A DNA stretch of 6,925 nt from an uncultured Lachnobacterium sp. (GCA_945971355.1 CAMFPD010000119.1:1-6925), one strand, 5' to 3'; shown: positions 1 to 6,925, numbered from the stretch's first letter. Made by a program: numbers and translations. The notes: generated by a model not told the origin, from the sequence alone.

Positions 1-46
1 AGATTCGCCTTAGTCTCGTGGGCTCGGAGATGTGTATAAGAGACAG
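1..46. other. Untrimmed Illumina Nextera i7 adapter (artefact)
   Basis: This stretch is synthetic. Bases 1-4 (AGAT) match the end of the P7 oligo. Bases 5-12 (TCGCCTTA) match the N701 index as written in the primer. Bases 13-27 (GTCTCGTGGGCTCGG) are the Nextera read-2 tail. Bases 28-46 (AGATGTGTATAAGAGACAG) are the 19-bp Tn5 mosaic end. All four parts are contiguous and in the correct order, so chance is excluded. Biological sequence starts at 47, and position 1 is the end of an assembled contig, not a genomic junction. The minus-strand reading frame of the neighbouring HAD gene stays open through the adapter, so an automatic caller would add a false C-terminal tail. Confidence 0.98.
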
Positions 47-818
47 AACTTAAGGCATTAAATATTCCATCGTGATAAATATCATCTGTAACATGCTCAG
101 CTATTTCCTTCACTTGTGCTGTAGCATTTCCCATCGCTATCCCATGCCCTACTACATGGAGCATGTCAAGGTCATTGACACTATCTCCTATTGCATATGT
201 ATCTGTCATATCAAGCTTTAAATAATCGCATAGCCATTTTATTCCAGTTGCCTTTGAAAATCCTTTTGGTACAAACTCCACAACATTTCCAACATGCTCA
301 AGTATATCATAATACTCACCCAGTTCTGTCTTTACTGCTTCATAGTCTGTGCCTTCTATAATATCTGCCGAAAACTTATTAATTCTTATTTCATCGGAAA
401 ATCCTGTAAGAACATGGGCATGCTCCGCAAGTTCTTTACGTAAATAATCTACATATGGGTCATCCTCAAAGCCAAATTCATCAATCCAATAATCTCTGGA
501 ACCCTCCAAGACAACCGGCATTTTATTTTTCCTCAAAACACAAAGCACTTTTTTAACAAGTTCCTCTGAGACAAGTACCTCATGCACAATCTCACTGTCC
601 ATTTCAATGTATGTTCCACAGGCCGCAATTATTCCATCGAATCCCATCTCAAACAATTCCTGTGATATAACACTTGCTCTGGCTCTTCCTGTACATAATA
701 TAGCCTTGTGTCCATTTTCTTTTAACTTTGTTATCGCCGCCTTGGTGCTGTCTGGAATAACCATATTGTCATCCCAGATTGTACCATCTATATCAAAAAA
801 CACTATCTTTTGCGACAT
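47..818 (-). CDS. Cof-type HAD-superfamily phosphatase, 3' end cut by contig end
   Basis: This is a cytoplasmic haloacid-dehalogenase-like hydrolase, probably a Mg-dependent phosphatase of small phosphorylated metabolites; the substrate cannot be told from sequence. About 257 residues are visible. Motif I is FFDIDGT near the N-terminus, with nucleophile D9 and acid/base D11. Motif II is ILCTGRA, with T43. Motif III is PKGFSK, with K189 the likely catalytic lysine. Motif IV is IGDSVNDLDML, with D212 and D216 as metal ligands. The large insert between motifs II and III is typical of the C2-capped Cof/YbiV/YwpJ group. Members usually have 260-275 residues, so only about 10 are missing. The ATG at 816-818 follows GGAGGA by six bases. 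The gene lies 32 bases after the chemoreceptor stop with no terminator between, so it is probably the third gene of that operon. Translation past 47 enters adapter and is not real. Confidence 0.9.
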
Positions 819-824
819 CAAATT

Positions 825-830
825 TCCTCC
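825..830 (-). promoter_or_regulatory. Ribosome binding site of the HAD gene
   Basis: GGAGGA on the minus strand lies six bases before the ATG at 816-818. It supports that start and lies within the short gap after the chemoreceptor stop, in line with co-transcription. Confidence 0.75.
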
Positions 831-850
831 ATATAATTATTAAAGAATTA

Positions 851-2566
851 CTACACCTCAAAGTTAGAAACCACCTCCGCCATATCATTTGCCGATGTAC
901 TAACCTCAACAGACATTCCATTCACCGACTTAACTGTCTCAAGTACTTCTTTACTGTAATCAATTGCTCCCTTTACAGTATTTTCATTGTCCTCAGCAAT
1001 ACTACTCAGGTTTTCAATATCATTTTTTATTTCCTCGGTCTCTTTTTCCAAGCCCTCTGTTGACTCACGGATAACAGCAACTCCTTTTGCCACTCGGGCA
1101 ATATGCTGACCAACTTCTTTAAAAATATCAGCTGTATCTGTCACATTCTTTGACTGTTCATTTATAGCATTTTGTACATTGCCCATAATTTCTATTGTTT
1201 GATTAGAATGTTTACTAAGCATTTGAACAATTGCAGAAATCTCTTCTGAAGCTGCATTACTTTGATTTGCAAGCTTACTAATTTCCTCTGCAACAACTGC
1301 AAAGCCTTTTCCTGCCTCACCTGCTCTTGCTGCCTCGATGGATGCATTCAACGAAAGTAAATTTGTTTCTTCTGCAATATCTGAAATAAGAGTCACAGAC
1401 TTTATAATTTTCTCAACAGAATCATTTGTCTCCATAGTCTGCTGCCTGATTCGTTCAACCTCCTGCAAAACACTTTGATTTGATGAATCTAACAATCCAA
1501 GGGTTGTATTAACGTTTTTCTCCTCTTCAATCATTGATTCTGTTGCGTGGTGTAACCGCCTTACCTCATGCATCGTTTTCTCAATATGCTCATTAATATT
1601 ACTAATATTCTGCTTAATACTAAGTGCATTCCCAGTTTGCTCTTCTGCTCCCTGCATAACAGTTCTCAAATTACCATTTATGGTCTCCATCGCATTGCTT
1701 GCCTGCCCTGAAATTGCATTCATCTCCTGAGATGATTCATTTAAGTTCATAGTACTATTTGAAATCAGACCAATCATATCTGAAAGACTATCCACAAGCT
1801 TCTTAGTGCTGACAGACAATTCACCAACCTCATCTTTTCTCTCAAGCAGCTTTTCATCTATGTTCACATTGAGCTTTCCTTCAGAAATCTGTTGAACCAC
1901 ACTCATACTATCATGGATATTCTTTGCAAGGCTTCTTGACGAAATTGTACCTGCAACAATCGTAATAATCAACAGTATTACAATCGCCACAGAAAACACA
2001 CCCGTAATAAAATTTAAGCTGTCATATATTTCACCAGTTGGCATTCCCGCAAAAATCATACCAATTATTTCACTACTGTTATTCTGGTAAACAGGAATAT
2101 AATATCCAAAATAGAACTCATCCTCCACTAACACTCTGTTTGTAAATACATCATTCCCATCCTGTAGCACATTCTCTACCAGAAATTCTCCAGCACGAGT
2201 ACCAGTGATACGCTTACCTTCTTCATCCACAAGGGTAGTTACAAGTCTCTTATCACCATAAAAAAATGTAATTGAAATGCCTGTTTTATCCTGTATATCA
2301 TCAATAAAGCCCTCAGATAACGAAACGTTGTATGCTCCCTTCCACACATCTCCGACAGCATTTTGGAAATAATCTCCCGTATTCTGATCATACGCCGCCA
2401 ACACTGCTTTTGCAGTTGCTCTAAGCTCCTCCTTGGCATCATCCAGAAGTTTATTTTTCACAACTGTATTATTGATAATGAACGCTACGATACACATAGC
2501 TAATACAGGACAAATTGCCATAATCAATATTTTATATTGAAGTTTCATGTTCATATAAGATTTCAC
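851..2566 (-). CDS. Methyl-accepting chemotaxis protein with Cache-type sensor
   Basis: This is a membrane chemoreceptor that would signal through CheW/CheA to the flagellar motor. From the preferred GTG start it has 571 residues. They run: TM1 at about 13-33; an extracellular domain of about 150 residues (34-185) resembling a single Cache domain, with TTLVDEEGKRITGT and a FYFGYYIPVYQ...IIGMIFAG strand pattern; TM2 at about 186-208; HAMP at about 209-268; then a long coiled-coil signalling domain. The hairpin tip carries the near-invariant IEAARAGEAGKGFAVV at about 410-425. About 154 residues follow the tip glutamate, roughly 22 heptads, which fits the 44-heptad class common in Firmicutes. 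GAEEQTG at about 306-312 resembles a methylation site. There is no C-terminal NWETF-type CheR-docking pentapeptide; the protein ends in SNFEV. A TTG at 2585-2587 would add seven residues, but it lies upstream of the Shine-Dalgarno sequence and inside the previous gene. The ligand is unknown. Confidence 0.95.
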   Translation of the reverse strand: MKSYMNMKLQYKILIMAICPVLAMCIVAFIINNTVVKNKLLDDAKEELRATAKAVLAAYDQNTGDYFQNAVGDVWKGAYNVSLSEGFIDDIQDKTGISITFFYGDKRLVTTLVDEEGKRITGTRAGEFLVENVLQDGNDVFTNRVLVEDEFYFGYYIPVYQNNSSEIIGMIFAGMPTGEIYDSLNFITGVFSVAIVILLIITIVAGTISSRSLAKNIHDSMSVVQQISEGKLNVNIDEKLLERKDEVGELSVSTKKLVDSLSDMIGLISNSTMNLNESSQEMNAISGQASNAMETINGNLRTVMQGAEEQTGNALSIKQNISNINEHIEKTMHEVRRLHHATESMIEEEKNVNTTLGLLDSSNQSVLQEVERIRQQTMETNDSVEKIIKSVTLISDIAEETNLLSLNASIEAARAGEAGKGFAVVAEEISKLANQSNAASEEISAIVQMLSKHSNQTIEIMGNVQNAINEQSKNVTDTADIFKEVGQHIARVAKGVAVIRESTEGLEKETEEIKNDIENLSSIAEDNENTVKGAIDYSKEVLETVKSVNGMSVEVSTSANDMAEVVSNFEV

Positions 2567-2571
2567 TATAG

Positions 2572-2579
2572 CCCCTCCT
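2572..2579 (-). promoter_or_regulatory. Ribosome binding site overlapping the lipoprotein stop codon
   Basis: AGGAGGGG on the minus strand begins inside the TAG stop of the upstream lipoprotein gene (2578-2580) and ends five bases before a GTG at 2564-2566. This spacing decides the chemoreceptor start in favour of GTG. The next in-frame ATG, at 2552-2554, is 17 bases from the site, and the upstream TTG has no such site before it. The arrangement suggests translational coupling of the two genes. Confidence 0.8.
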
Positions 2580-3843
2580 ATTTCCAATTAAGGACTTCTA
2601 CATTATGGTAATACCAGTTAATTCCACCTATTATTGTAGCATCATCTAATGTTTTTCCAGCCTCTCCCACAATTTCTCCTGTGTTTGTCTCAAGCTCACC
2701 ATCGAAAACACCAAATTCCCCTTTTAAAATTTTCTGCTGTGCTTCACTAACCAGTCCCGCTGTTTCAGCATCACATAAAGAAGAAATATTTGTAAGACCA
2801 ACAAGACTTTCGTCCATTCCACCATAATAGTTCGAACCGTCATATGTAGCATTCACAATACTGTTAATATACGAAGTATAGTATGCGCTCCAATTCCATA
2901 CAACAGAAGTAAGTGTCGCATTTGGAGTCTCCTTACTCATATCCGAATTGTAACCTATAGACCATGTTCCATTTTCTTCTGATACCGTCTGTGGAGCAGT
3001 TGTATCTACATGCTGAGCCAACACATCACACCCTGCTGCAATCAATGCCCTTGATGCAGCCTCCTCATCCTCTGGAGAATACCATGAATTAGTAACAGCA
3101 ACTAACACCTTTGCGTTTGGATTTACAGACTCAATACCCATGGCAAAAGCATCAATTCCTCCGGTACACTCACTATTTTCACTTCCCATTGCAGAGACAT
3201 AACCAATTTTATTACTTTCTGTCTTAAGACCTGCTACTATTCCAGACAAATATCTCGCCTGATATATTCTTCCGAAATAATTTGTCATGTTCTTTCCATT
3301 GCTCTTGTAACCTGTTCCGTGTGAGAAATAAATATCAGGATATTTTTCAGCATACTCCGCAGTTTTGTCCATATATCCCCAGCTTGTGGTGAAAATAACA
3401 TTACAGCCTGCTTCTACACATTCATCTAATGCCTCTGTGATGGCAGCCTCATCTCCATCATCGATGTATTCCATTCTCATAACCTGACTGTCATCTAATC
3501 CGATATTTGAAATCATTCCCTGGATACCCAGCTCGTGAGCATATGTATATCCAGATGTATCAGAAGCCCCACCTATATATAAAACGCCAATTTTCAAATC
3601 CTGCGCAGCTATTGTCTTCATTCCTGCTGGATTCACATCTGATACTGAGCTTGAATCATCGCCTGTCCCGTCATTCTGTGCATCCTCTCCACTTACATTT
3701 TCTGCACCAGTATCACCTTCTTCTAACTTATCCGCAGCTGATACATCATTCGAGACAACATCTACTATCACATCATTACCACAGCCCGCAAGAGATACTG
3801 TAATTGCCATCGACATAATAAAAGTTAATAATCTCTTTTTCAT
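2578..3843 (-). CDS. BMP/PnrA-family substrate-binding lipoprotein
   Basis: This is a surface lipoprotein of the Bmp (basic membrane protein/Med/PnrA) family of ABC-transporter solute receptors. Characterised members bind purine nucleosides or related bases. The 421 residues begin with a lipoprotein signal peptide, MKKRLLTFIMSMAITVSLAG, and lipobox LAGC with Cys21 as the lipidated residue. An acidic, Ser/Asn/Gly-rich linker of about 50 residues (24-75) follows. The ligand-binding fold starts at about 83 with LKIGVLYIGG. Family landmarks are SDTSGYTYAHELG (94-106), FTTSWGYMD (151-159), FGRIYQARYLSGIVAG (190-205), NPNAKVLVAVTNSWY (241-255) and IGYNSDMS (296-303). D95 and D301 are candidate ligand residues by analogy with PnrA. 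No permease or ATPase gene lies immediately beside it: gltD lies upstream and a chemoreceptor follows within 11 bases. The ligand (nucleoside, base or other) is inference. The ATG at 3841-3843 has an ideal Shine-Dalgarno sequence. Confidence 0.93.
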   Translation of the reverse strand: MKKRLLTFIMSMAITVSLAGCGNDVIVDVVSNDVSAADKLEEGDTGAENVSGEDAQNDGTGDDSSSVSDVNPAGMKTIAAQDLKIGVLYIGGASDTSGYTYAHELGIQGMISNIGLDDSQVMRMEYIDDGDEAAITEALDECVEAGCNVIFTTSWGYMDKTAEYAEKYPDIYFSHGTGYKSNGKNMTNYFGRIYQARYLSGIVAGLKTESNKIGYVSAMGSENSECTGGIDAFAMGIESVNPNAKVLVAVTNSWYSPEDEEAASRALIAAGCDVLAQHVDTTAPQTVSEENGTWSIGYNSDMSKETPNATLTSVVWNWSAYYTSYINSIVNATYDGSNYYGGMDESLVGLTNISSLCDAETAGLVSEAQQKILKGEFGVFDGELETNTGEIVGEAGKTLDDATIIGGINWYYHNVEVLNWK

Positions 3844-3850
3844 TATATTT

Positions 3851-3858
3851 CCTCCTCC
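3851..3858 (-). promoter_or_regulatory. Ribosome binding site of the BMP lipoprotein gene
   Basis: GGAGGAGG on the minus strand lies seven bases before the ATG at 3841-3843. It is a strong, well-placed site that confirms the start chosen on signal-peptide grounds. Confidence 0.85.
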
Positions 3859-3878
3859 AGTACATTCGACATAATATC

Positions 3879-3907
3879 AGTTTAGTTCAAAAGAACTACA
3901 TTTTCAA
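3879..3907 (-). promoter_or_regulatory. Candidate vegetative promoter for the bmp-mcp-HAD unit
   Basis: On the minus strand TTGAAA (3902-3907, five of six matches to TTGACA) is followed after exactly 17 bases by TAAACT (3879-3884, four of six matches to TATAAT). Initiation at about 3872 would give a leader of roughly 30 bases ending in the Shine-Dalgarno sequence. The -10 box is weak, so an activator or another sigma factor remains possible. The placement, just after the putative gltBD terminator and before the lipoprotein gene, supports the call. Confidence 0.45.
3883..3898. repeat. Perfect inverted repeat in the promoter spacer (possible operator)
   Basis: TAGTTC-AAAA-GAACTA is a 16-base perfect palindrome with 6-bp arms and a 4-base centre. 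It lies between the candidate -35 and -10 boxes of the lipoprotein promoter and overlaps the -10 by two bases. A dimeric repressor bound here would block polymerase. No regulator gene is visible in the window, and a short AT-rich palindrome can arise by chance. Confidence 0.4.
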
Positions 3908-3917
3908 GCGATTTTAG

Positions 3918-3963
3918 ATATAAAACAAGCGAGAATGTATAAGCATTTATCATACACTCCCGC
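3918..3963 (-). terminator. Probable Rho-independent terminator of gltBD
   Basis: In the minus-strand transcript, arms 3952-3963 (GCGGGAGTGTAT) and 3929-3940 (ATACATTCTCGC) pair over 12 bp with two G-U wobbles, around an 11-base loop. The hairpin is followed by UUGUUUUAUAU. It begins 22 bases after the gltD stop. The loop is larger than usual and the U-tract is interrupted by one G, so it may be of moderate strength, with some read-through into the lipoprotein gene. Confidence 0.65.
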
Positions 3964-3985
3964 CTTTATTCTAACTATTCAATTT

Positions 3986-5479
3986 CTACTGAATTGACAA
4001 ATATGAGTAACCCATAAGGCTTTCGTCCACTTCTCTGGCAACCTCTCGTCCCTCTCTGATAGCCCATACTACAAGGGACTGTCCTCTTCTGTTATCACCT
4101 GCCACATACACATTCTGTACTGATGTAGCATAGCTTCCTTCCTTTGTAGCAACATTGGTGCGGTCAGTAAGCTCCACTCCAAATGCCTTAGCAACATAAT
4201 CCTCTGTTCCAAGAAATCCTGCCGCGATGAGAACAAGCTCAGCCGGAATATTTTTCTCGCTTCCAGAAACCTCTACCATTGACATTCTTCCTGTCTTTTC
4301 ATCCTTCTTGCTCTCAAGCTTAACAGTAGTGATGCTCTTTAATTTGCCACTCTTATCCTTGTGGAATTCCTTAACTGTTGTCTGGTACACACGAGGGTCA
4401 TTGCCAAACATAGCAATTGCCTCTTCCTGGCCATAGTCAGTCTTAAGAACCTTTGGCCACTCTGGCCATGGATTGTTTGCTGCACGTTCAGTTGGTGGAC
4501 AAGGCATCATCTCAAGCTGTACTACAGATTTTGCTCCTTGACGAATTGCAGTTCCAACACAGTCGTTTCCTGTATCTCCACCACCGATAATCACCACATT
4601 CTTGCCCTTTGCAGAAACAAATTTTCCATCCTTAAGATTAGAATTAAGCAGACTTTTTGTATTCTGAGTCAAATAGTCAACCGCAAAATAAATACCCTCT
4701 GCGTCTCTTCCAGCCGCCTTAATATCTCTCGGATTTTTTGCTCCACAGCAAAGAATAACTCTGTCATATTCCTTATAAAGCTGTGCTGGTTTTATATCAA
4801 CACCCACATTACAGCTTGTGACAAAATTAACGCCCTCTGCCTTCATTACATCGATTTTTCTGTCAATAATGTGCTTTTCAAGCTTCATATTAGGAATTCC
4901 GTACATGAGAAGTCCTCCCAGACGGTCCTCCCTCTCATATACAGTAACATCATGTCCTCTCTGGTTAAGCTGGTCTGCTGCAGCAAGTCCAGAAGGTCCA
5001 GAACCAATTATAGCGACTTTTTTCCCAGTTCTTACCTTTGGTGGCTTTGGAGCAGCATATCCCATCTCATATGCAGTTTCTATAACTCCATGCTCATTAT
5101 CTCTTACAGCTACTGGTTCTCCCCAGTGTCCACAGGTACATGCCTTCTCACAAAGCGCAGGGCAAACTCTTGATGTGAACTCTGGAAAATTATTTGTCTT
5201 ATGCAGACGATTGTATGCCTGCTCCCAGTTTCCTGTATATACTAAATCATTCCACTCTGGAACGAGATTGTGAAGCGGACATCCTGATGTCATTCCTGCA
5301 ATTGTTGCACCAGCCTGGCAGAATGGCACTCCGCAATCCATACATCTCGATGCCTGTTTCTGCTGATTCTCCTTAGAAAGGAAGACATGGAACTCATTAA
5401 AATTCTTAATACGTTCCTTTGGTTCAACCGAGCCTGCTTCGCGTCTCTCATATTCCATAAATCCTGTTGGCTTTCCCAT
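3986..5479 (-). CDS. gltD: Glutamate synthase (NADPH) small subunit
   Basis: This is the beta subunit of glutamate synthase (GOGAT). It oxidises NAD(P)H through FAD and passes electrons over iron-sulfur clusters to the large subunit, which makes glutamate from 2-oxoglutarate and glutamine. The protein is 497 residues and full length for the Bacillus/plant-like type. The N-terminal domain carries cysteines for two 4Fe-4S clusters: C46, C49, C54 and C67 (CMDCGVPFC ... GCPLHN), and C106, C110, C114 and C116 (CPALCEKACTC). The FAD site is AIIGSGPSGLAAA, with glycines 159, 161 and 164. The NAD(P)H site is VVIIGGGDTGNDC at about 295-307. The C-terminal flavin-contacting segment is VYVAGDNRRGQSLVVWAIREG at about 457-477, with the motif GDNRRGQS. 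PPTERAANNPWPEWPK at 328-343 is typical of this subfamily. The gene follows gltB by 14 bases, and the ATG at 5477-5479 has a strong Shine-Dalgarno sequence. Confidence 0.97.
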   Translation of the reverse strand: MGKPTGFMEYERREAGSVEPKERIKNFNEFHVFLSKENQQKQASRCMDCGVPFCQAGATIAGMTSGCPLHNLVPEWNDLVYTGNWEQAYNRLHKTNNFPEFTSRVCPALCEKACTCGHWGEPVAVRDNEHGVIETAYEMGYAAPKPPKVRTGKKVAIIGSGPSGLAAADQLNQRGHDVTVYEREDRLGGLLMYGIPNMKLEKHIIDRKIDVMKAEGVNFVTSCNVGVDIKPAQLYKEYDRVILCCGAKNPRDIKAAGRDAEGIYFAVDYLTQNTKSLLNSNLKDGKFVSAKGKNVVIIGGGDTGNDCVGTAIRQGAKSVVQLEMMPCPPTERAANNPWPEWPKVLKTDYGQEEAIAMFGNDPRVYQTTVKEFHKDKSGKLKSITTVKLESKKDEKTGRMSMVEVSGSEKNIPAELVLIAAGFLGTEDYVAKAFGVELTDRTNVATKEGSYATSVQNVYVAGDNRRGQSLVVWAIREGREVAREVDESLMGYSYLSIQ

Positions 5480-5487
5480 TTTTTCTT

Positions 5488-5495
5488 CCCTCCTT
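5488..5495 (-). promoter_or_regulatory. Ribosome binding site of gltD overlapping the gltB stop
   Basis: AAGGAGGG on the minus strand starts within the gltB TAA stop (5494-5496) and lies eight bases before the gltD ATG at 5477-5479. The arrangement suggests that the two subunits are translated in a coupled way, which would suit the fixed stoichiometry of the enzyme. Confidence 0.75.
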
Positions 5496-6925
5496 ACTCT
5501 CTTGTTGATGCATAAAAGGCCTCAATCTGTGCCTGCTCTGCATTCAAGCCTTTTTCTTCCATCTGTACAATCGCCATCTGCATACGGTTATAATCGTATG
5601 GAATAACTTTCTTGAACTTAGGAAGATACTCACTGAAGTTATCCAGTATCTCTTTACCTTTTTCCGAGTTTGTATATGTCACATGCTCCTTAATCATTTC
5701 CTTAAGTTCAAGGACATCATATTTATTAGTAACTTCCTCAGTAAATACCATTGATTTGTTCGTTCTCATATAAAGGTCATTATCAGCATCAAGAACATAG
5801 GCAATTCCACCACTCATACCAGCGGCAAAGTTTTTTCCAGTTTTACCTAGGATAACAACACGTCCACCTGTCATGTATTCACATCCATGGTCTCCTACAC
5901 CCTCTACAACAGCTGTAGCACCTGAGTTACGAACACAGAAACGTTCTCCTGCAACACCGTTAATAAATGCTTTTCCACTTGTCGCACCATACATTGCTAC
6001 GTTTCCTATAATGATATTCTCATCCTTCTTATACTTAACCCCTGCTGGTGGATATACCACAAGCTTTCCTCCGGAAAGACCTTTTCCGAAGTAATCATTT
6101 GAGTCTCCAACAAGTTCAAGTGTAAGTCCCTTTGGAATAAAGGCTCCAAAGCTCTGACCTCCAGCACCATTACATTTAATGATATAGCTGTCATCATCAA
6201 GCGTATCATCATATCTCTTTGTAATCTCAGAACCAAAGATTGTTCCAAGTGATCTGTTTACATTAGTAACCTCAACCTCAATTGCACGCTTCTGCTTTTT
6301 GTCAAGAGCAGTATTTAACTGTGTGAGAATCTCTTTCAAATCCTTGCTCTTATCAAGCTCAAAATCATATACCTGTTTTGGATCAAAAGTAACTTTTTCC
6401 TTTCCATTTACAAATGGATTGTTAAGTATATTGTCAAGGTTAAGCTTGCTCTGATTTTCGTCTAAGTCATCACGTGTCTTCAATAAATCGCCACGTCCAA
6501 CCAGCTCATCAAGAGTCTTACAGCCTAACTTAGCCATGTATTCTCTGAGTTCTTCTGCGATGAATCTCATAAAGTTCTCTACATACTCCGGCTTTCCGGC
6601 AAATCTCTTACGAAGTTCTGGATTCTGAGTCGCAATACCAGCTGGACAGGTATCCAGGTTACATACTCTCATCATTACACAACCCATTGTTACAAGAGGA
6701 GCTGTTGCAAAACCAAATTCCTCAGCGCCAAGGCATGCTGCTATTGCAACATCACGACCACTCATCAGTTTTCCATCAGTCTCAATTCTAACCTTGTTAC
6801 GAAGACCGTTCATAATAAGTGTCTGATGTGTCTCAGCAAGACCAAGCTCCCATGGAAGTCCTGCATTATGGATTGAACTGCTTGGTGCCGCTCCTGTTCC
6901 TCCGTCATATCCTGAAATAAGAACT
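5494..6925 (-). CDS. gltB: Glutamate synthase large subunit, C-terminal third (5' end outside window)
   Basis: This is the alpha subunit of glutamate synthase, which releases ammonia from glutamine and adds it to 2-oxoglutarate at an FMN site. The reading frame stays open to the window edge, giving 476 visible residues of about 1,500. The Met at 6811-6813 is internal, because conserved FMN-domain sequence continues upstream of it: ISGYDGGTGAAPSSSIHNAG, then LPWELGLAETHQTLI. The 3Fe-4S motif CVMMRVCNLDTC gives cysteines at visible residues 82, 88 and 93. The C-terminal beta-helix domain with glycine repeats follows, for example GAGGQSFGAF, DYFGKGLSGGKL, GNVAMYGATSGKA and YMTGGRVVILG. Missing are the N-terminal type-II amidotransferase domain, the central domain and the first half of the FMN barrel. 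The gene ends 14 bases before gltD, with which it forms an operon; its promoter is outside the window. Confidence 0.97.
   Translation of the reverse strand, partial: VLISGYDGGTGAAPSSSIHNAGLPWELGLAETHQTLIMNGLRNKVRIETDGKLMSGRDVAIAACLGAEEFGFATAPLVTMGCVMMRVCNLDTCPAGIATQNPELRKRFAGKPEYVENFMRFIAEELREYMAKLGCKTLDELVGRGDLLKTRDDLDENQSKLNLDNILNNPFVNGKEKVTFDPKQVYDFELDKSKDLKEILTQLNTALDKKQKRAIEVEVTNVNRSLGTIFGSEITKRYDDTLDDDSYIIKCNGAGGQSFGAFIPKGLTLELVGDSNDYFGKGLSGGKLVVYPPAGVKYKKDENIIIGNVAMYGATSGKAFINGVAGERFCVRNSGATAVVEGVGDHGCEYMTGGRVVILGKTGKNFAAGMSGGIAYVLDADNDLYMRTNKSMVFTEEVTNKYDVLELKEMIKEHVTYTNSEKGKEILDNFSEYLPKFKKVIPYDYNRMQMAIVQMEEKGLNAEQAQIEAFYASTRE

Noticed and set aside
28..46. Tn5 mosaic end suggesting an integrated transposon
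   Set aside because: It is joined to the Nextera read-2 tail, an index and P7 sequence, so it comes from library preparation, not from a mobile element in the genome.
607..1063. Two plus-strand open frames antisense to the HAD and chemoreceptor genes
   Set aside because: The opposite strand encodes proteins with intact family motifs across the same bases, and these frames resemble no known protein.
3844..3928. A SigD (flagellar-type) promoter for the chemoreceptor operon
   Set aside because: I looked for TAAA followed after about 15 bases by GCCGATAA. The only partial match (TAAA...GTCGAATG) has too short a spacer and several mismatches.
3844..3985. A purine riboswitch ahead of the nucleoside-type binding protein
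   Set aside because: Once the terminator and promoter are placed, only about 30 bases of leader remain. I see no aptamer-like three-way junction or second terminator.
4361..5173. A 270-codon open frame on the plus strand, and another at 4818-5273
   Set aside because: Both are antisense to the well-conserved gltD, are rich in Cys/Ser/His/Ile as expected of shadow frames, show no recognisable domain, and lack a convincing ribosome binding site.
5494..6813. A complete gene of 439 residues starting at the Met at 6811-6813
   Set aside because: The same frame continues upstream to the window edge with conserved glutamate synthase FMN-domain sequence, so this Met is internal.

Overview
The window looks like one end of a contig from a low-GC, probably motile Gram-positive of the Clostridia. 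A Lachnospiraceae-like organism is my best guess. The grounds are the AT-rich third positions, strong GGAGG-type ribosome binding sites before every visible start, a lipoprotein with a long acidic linker, a long Firmicutes-style chemoreceptor, and a roughly 500-residue Bacillus/plant-type GltD. The family assignment is inference; no marker gene is present.

The first 46 bases are not genomic. They match an Illumina Nextera i7 adapter (end of P7, the N701 index, the read-2 sequence and the Tn5 mosaic end), left untrimmed. Genomic sequence begins at about 47.

All five genes lie on the minus strand, so the biological order runs from high to low coordinates. First come gltB (5' part outside the window) and gltD, 14 bases apart, encoding the two subunits of glutamate synthase for ammonium assimilation. 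A hairpin with a U-rich tail at about 3918-3963 probably ends that operon. The 142-base gap then holds a candidate promoter, with a perfect 6-bp inverted repeat between its -35 and -10 boxes.

This promoter would drive a second unit: a BMP/PnrA-family substrate-binding lipoprotein, a Cache-type methyl-accepting chemotaxis protein whose ribosome binding site overlaps the lipoprotein stop codon, and a Cof-type HAD phosphatase, cut by the contig end, 32 bases further on. No gap between genes exceeds 142 bases.

The most interesting point is the tight coupling of an ABC-type nucleoside-binding lipoprotein to a chemoreceptor, with no permease or ATPase gene between or immediately upstream of them. 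This suggests a binding-protein-assisted chemosensory pair, which is inference. I see no CRISPR array, tRNA, rRNA, IS element or phage gene.
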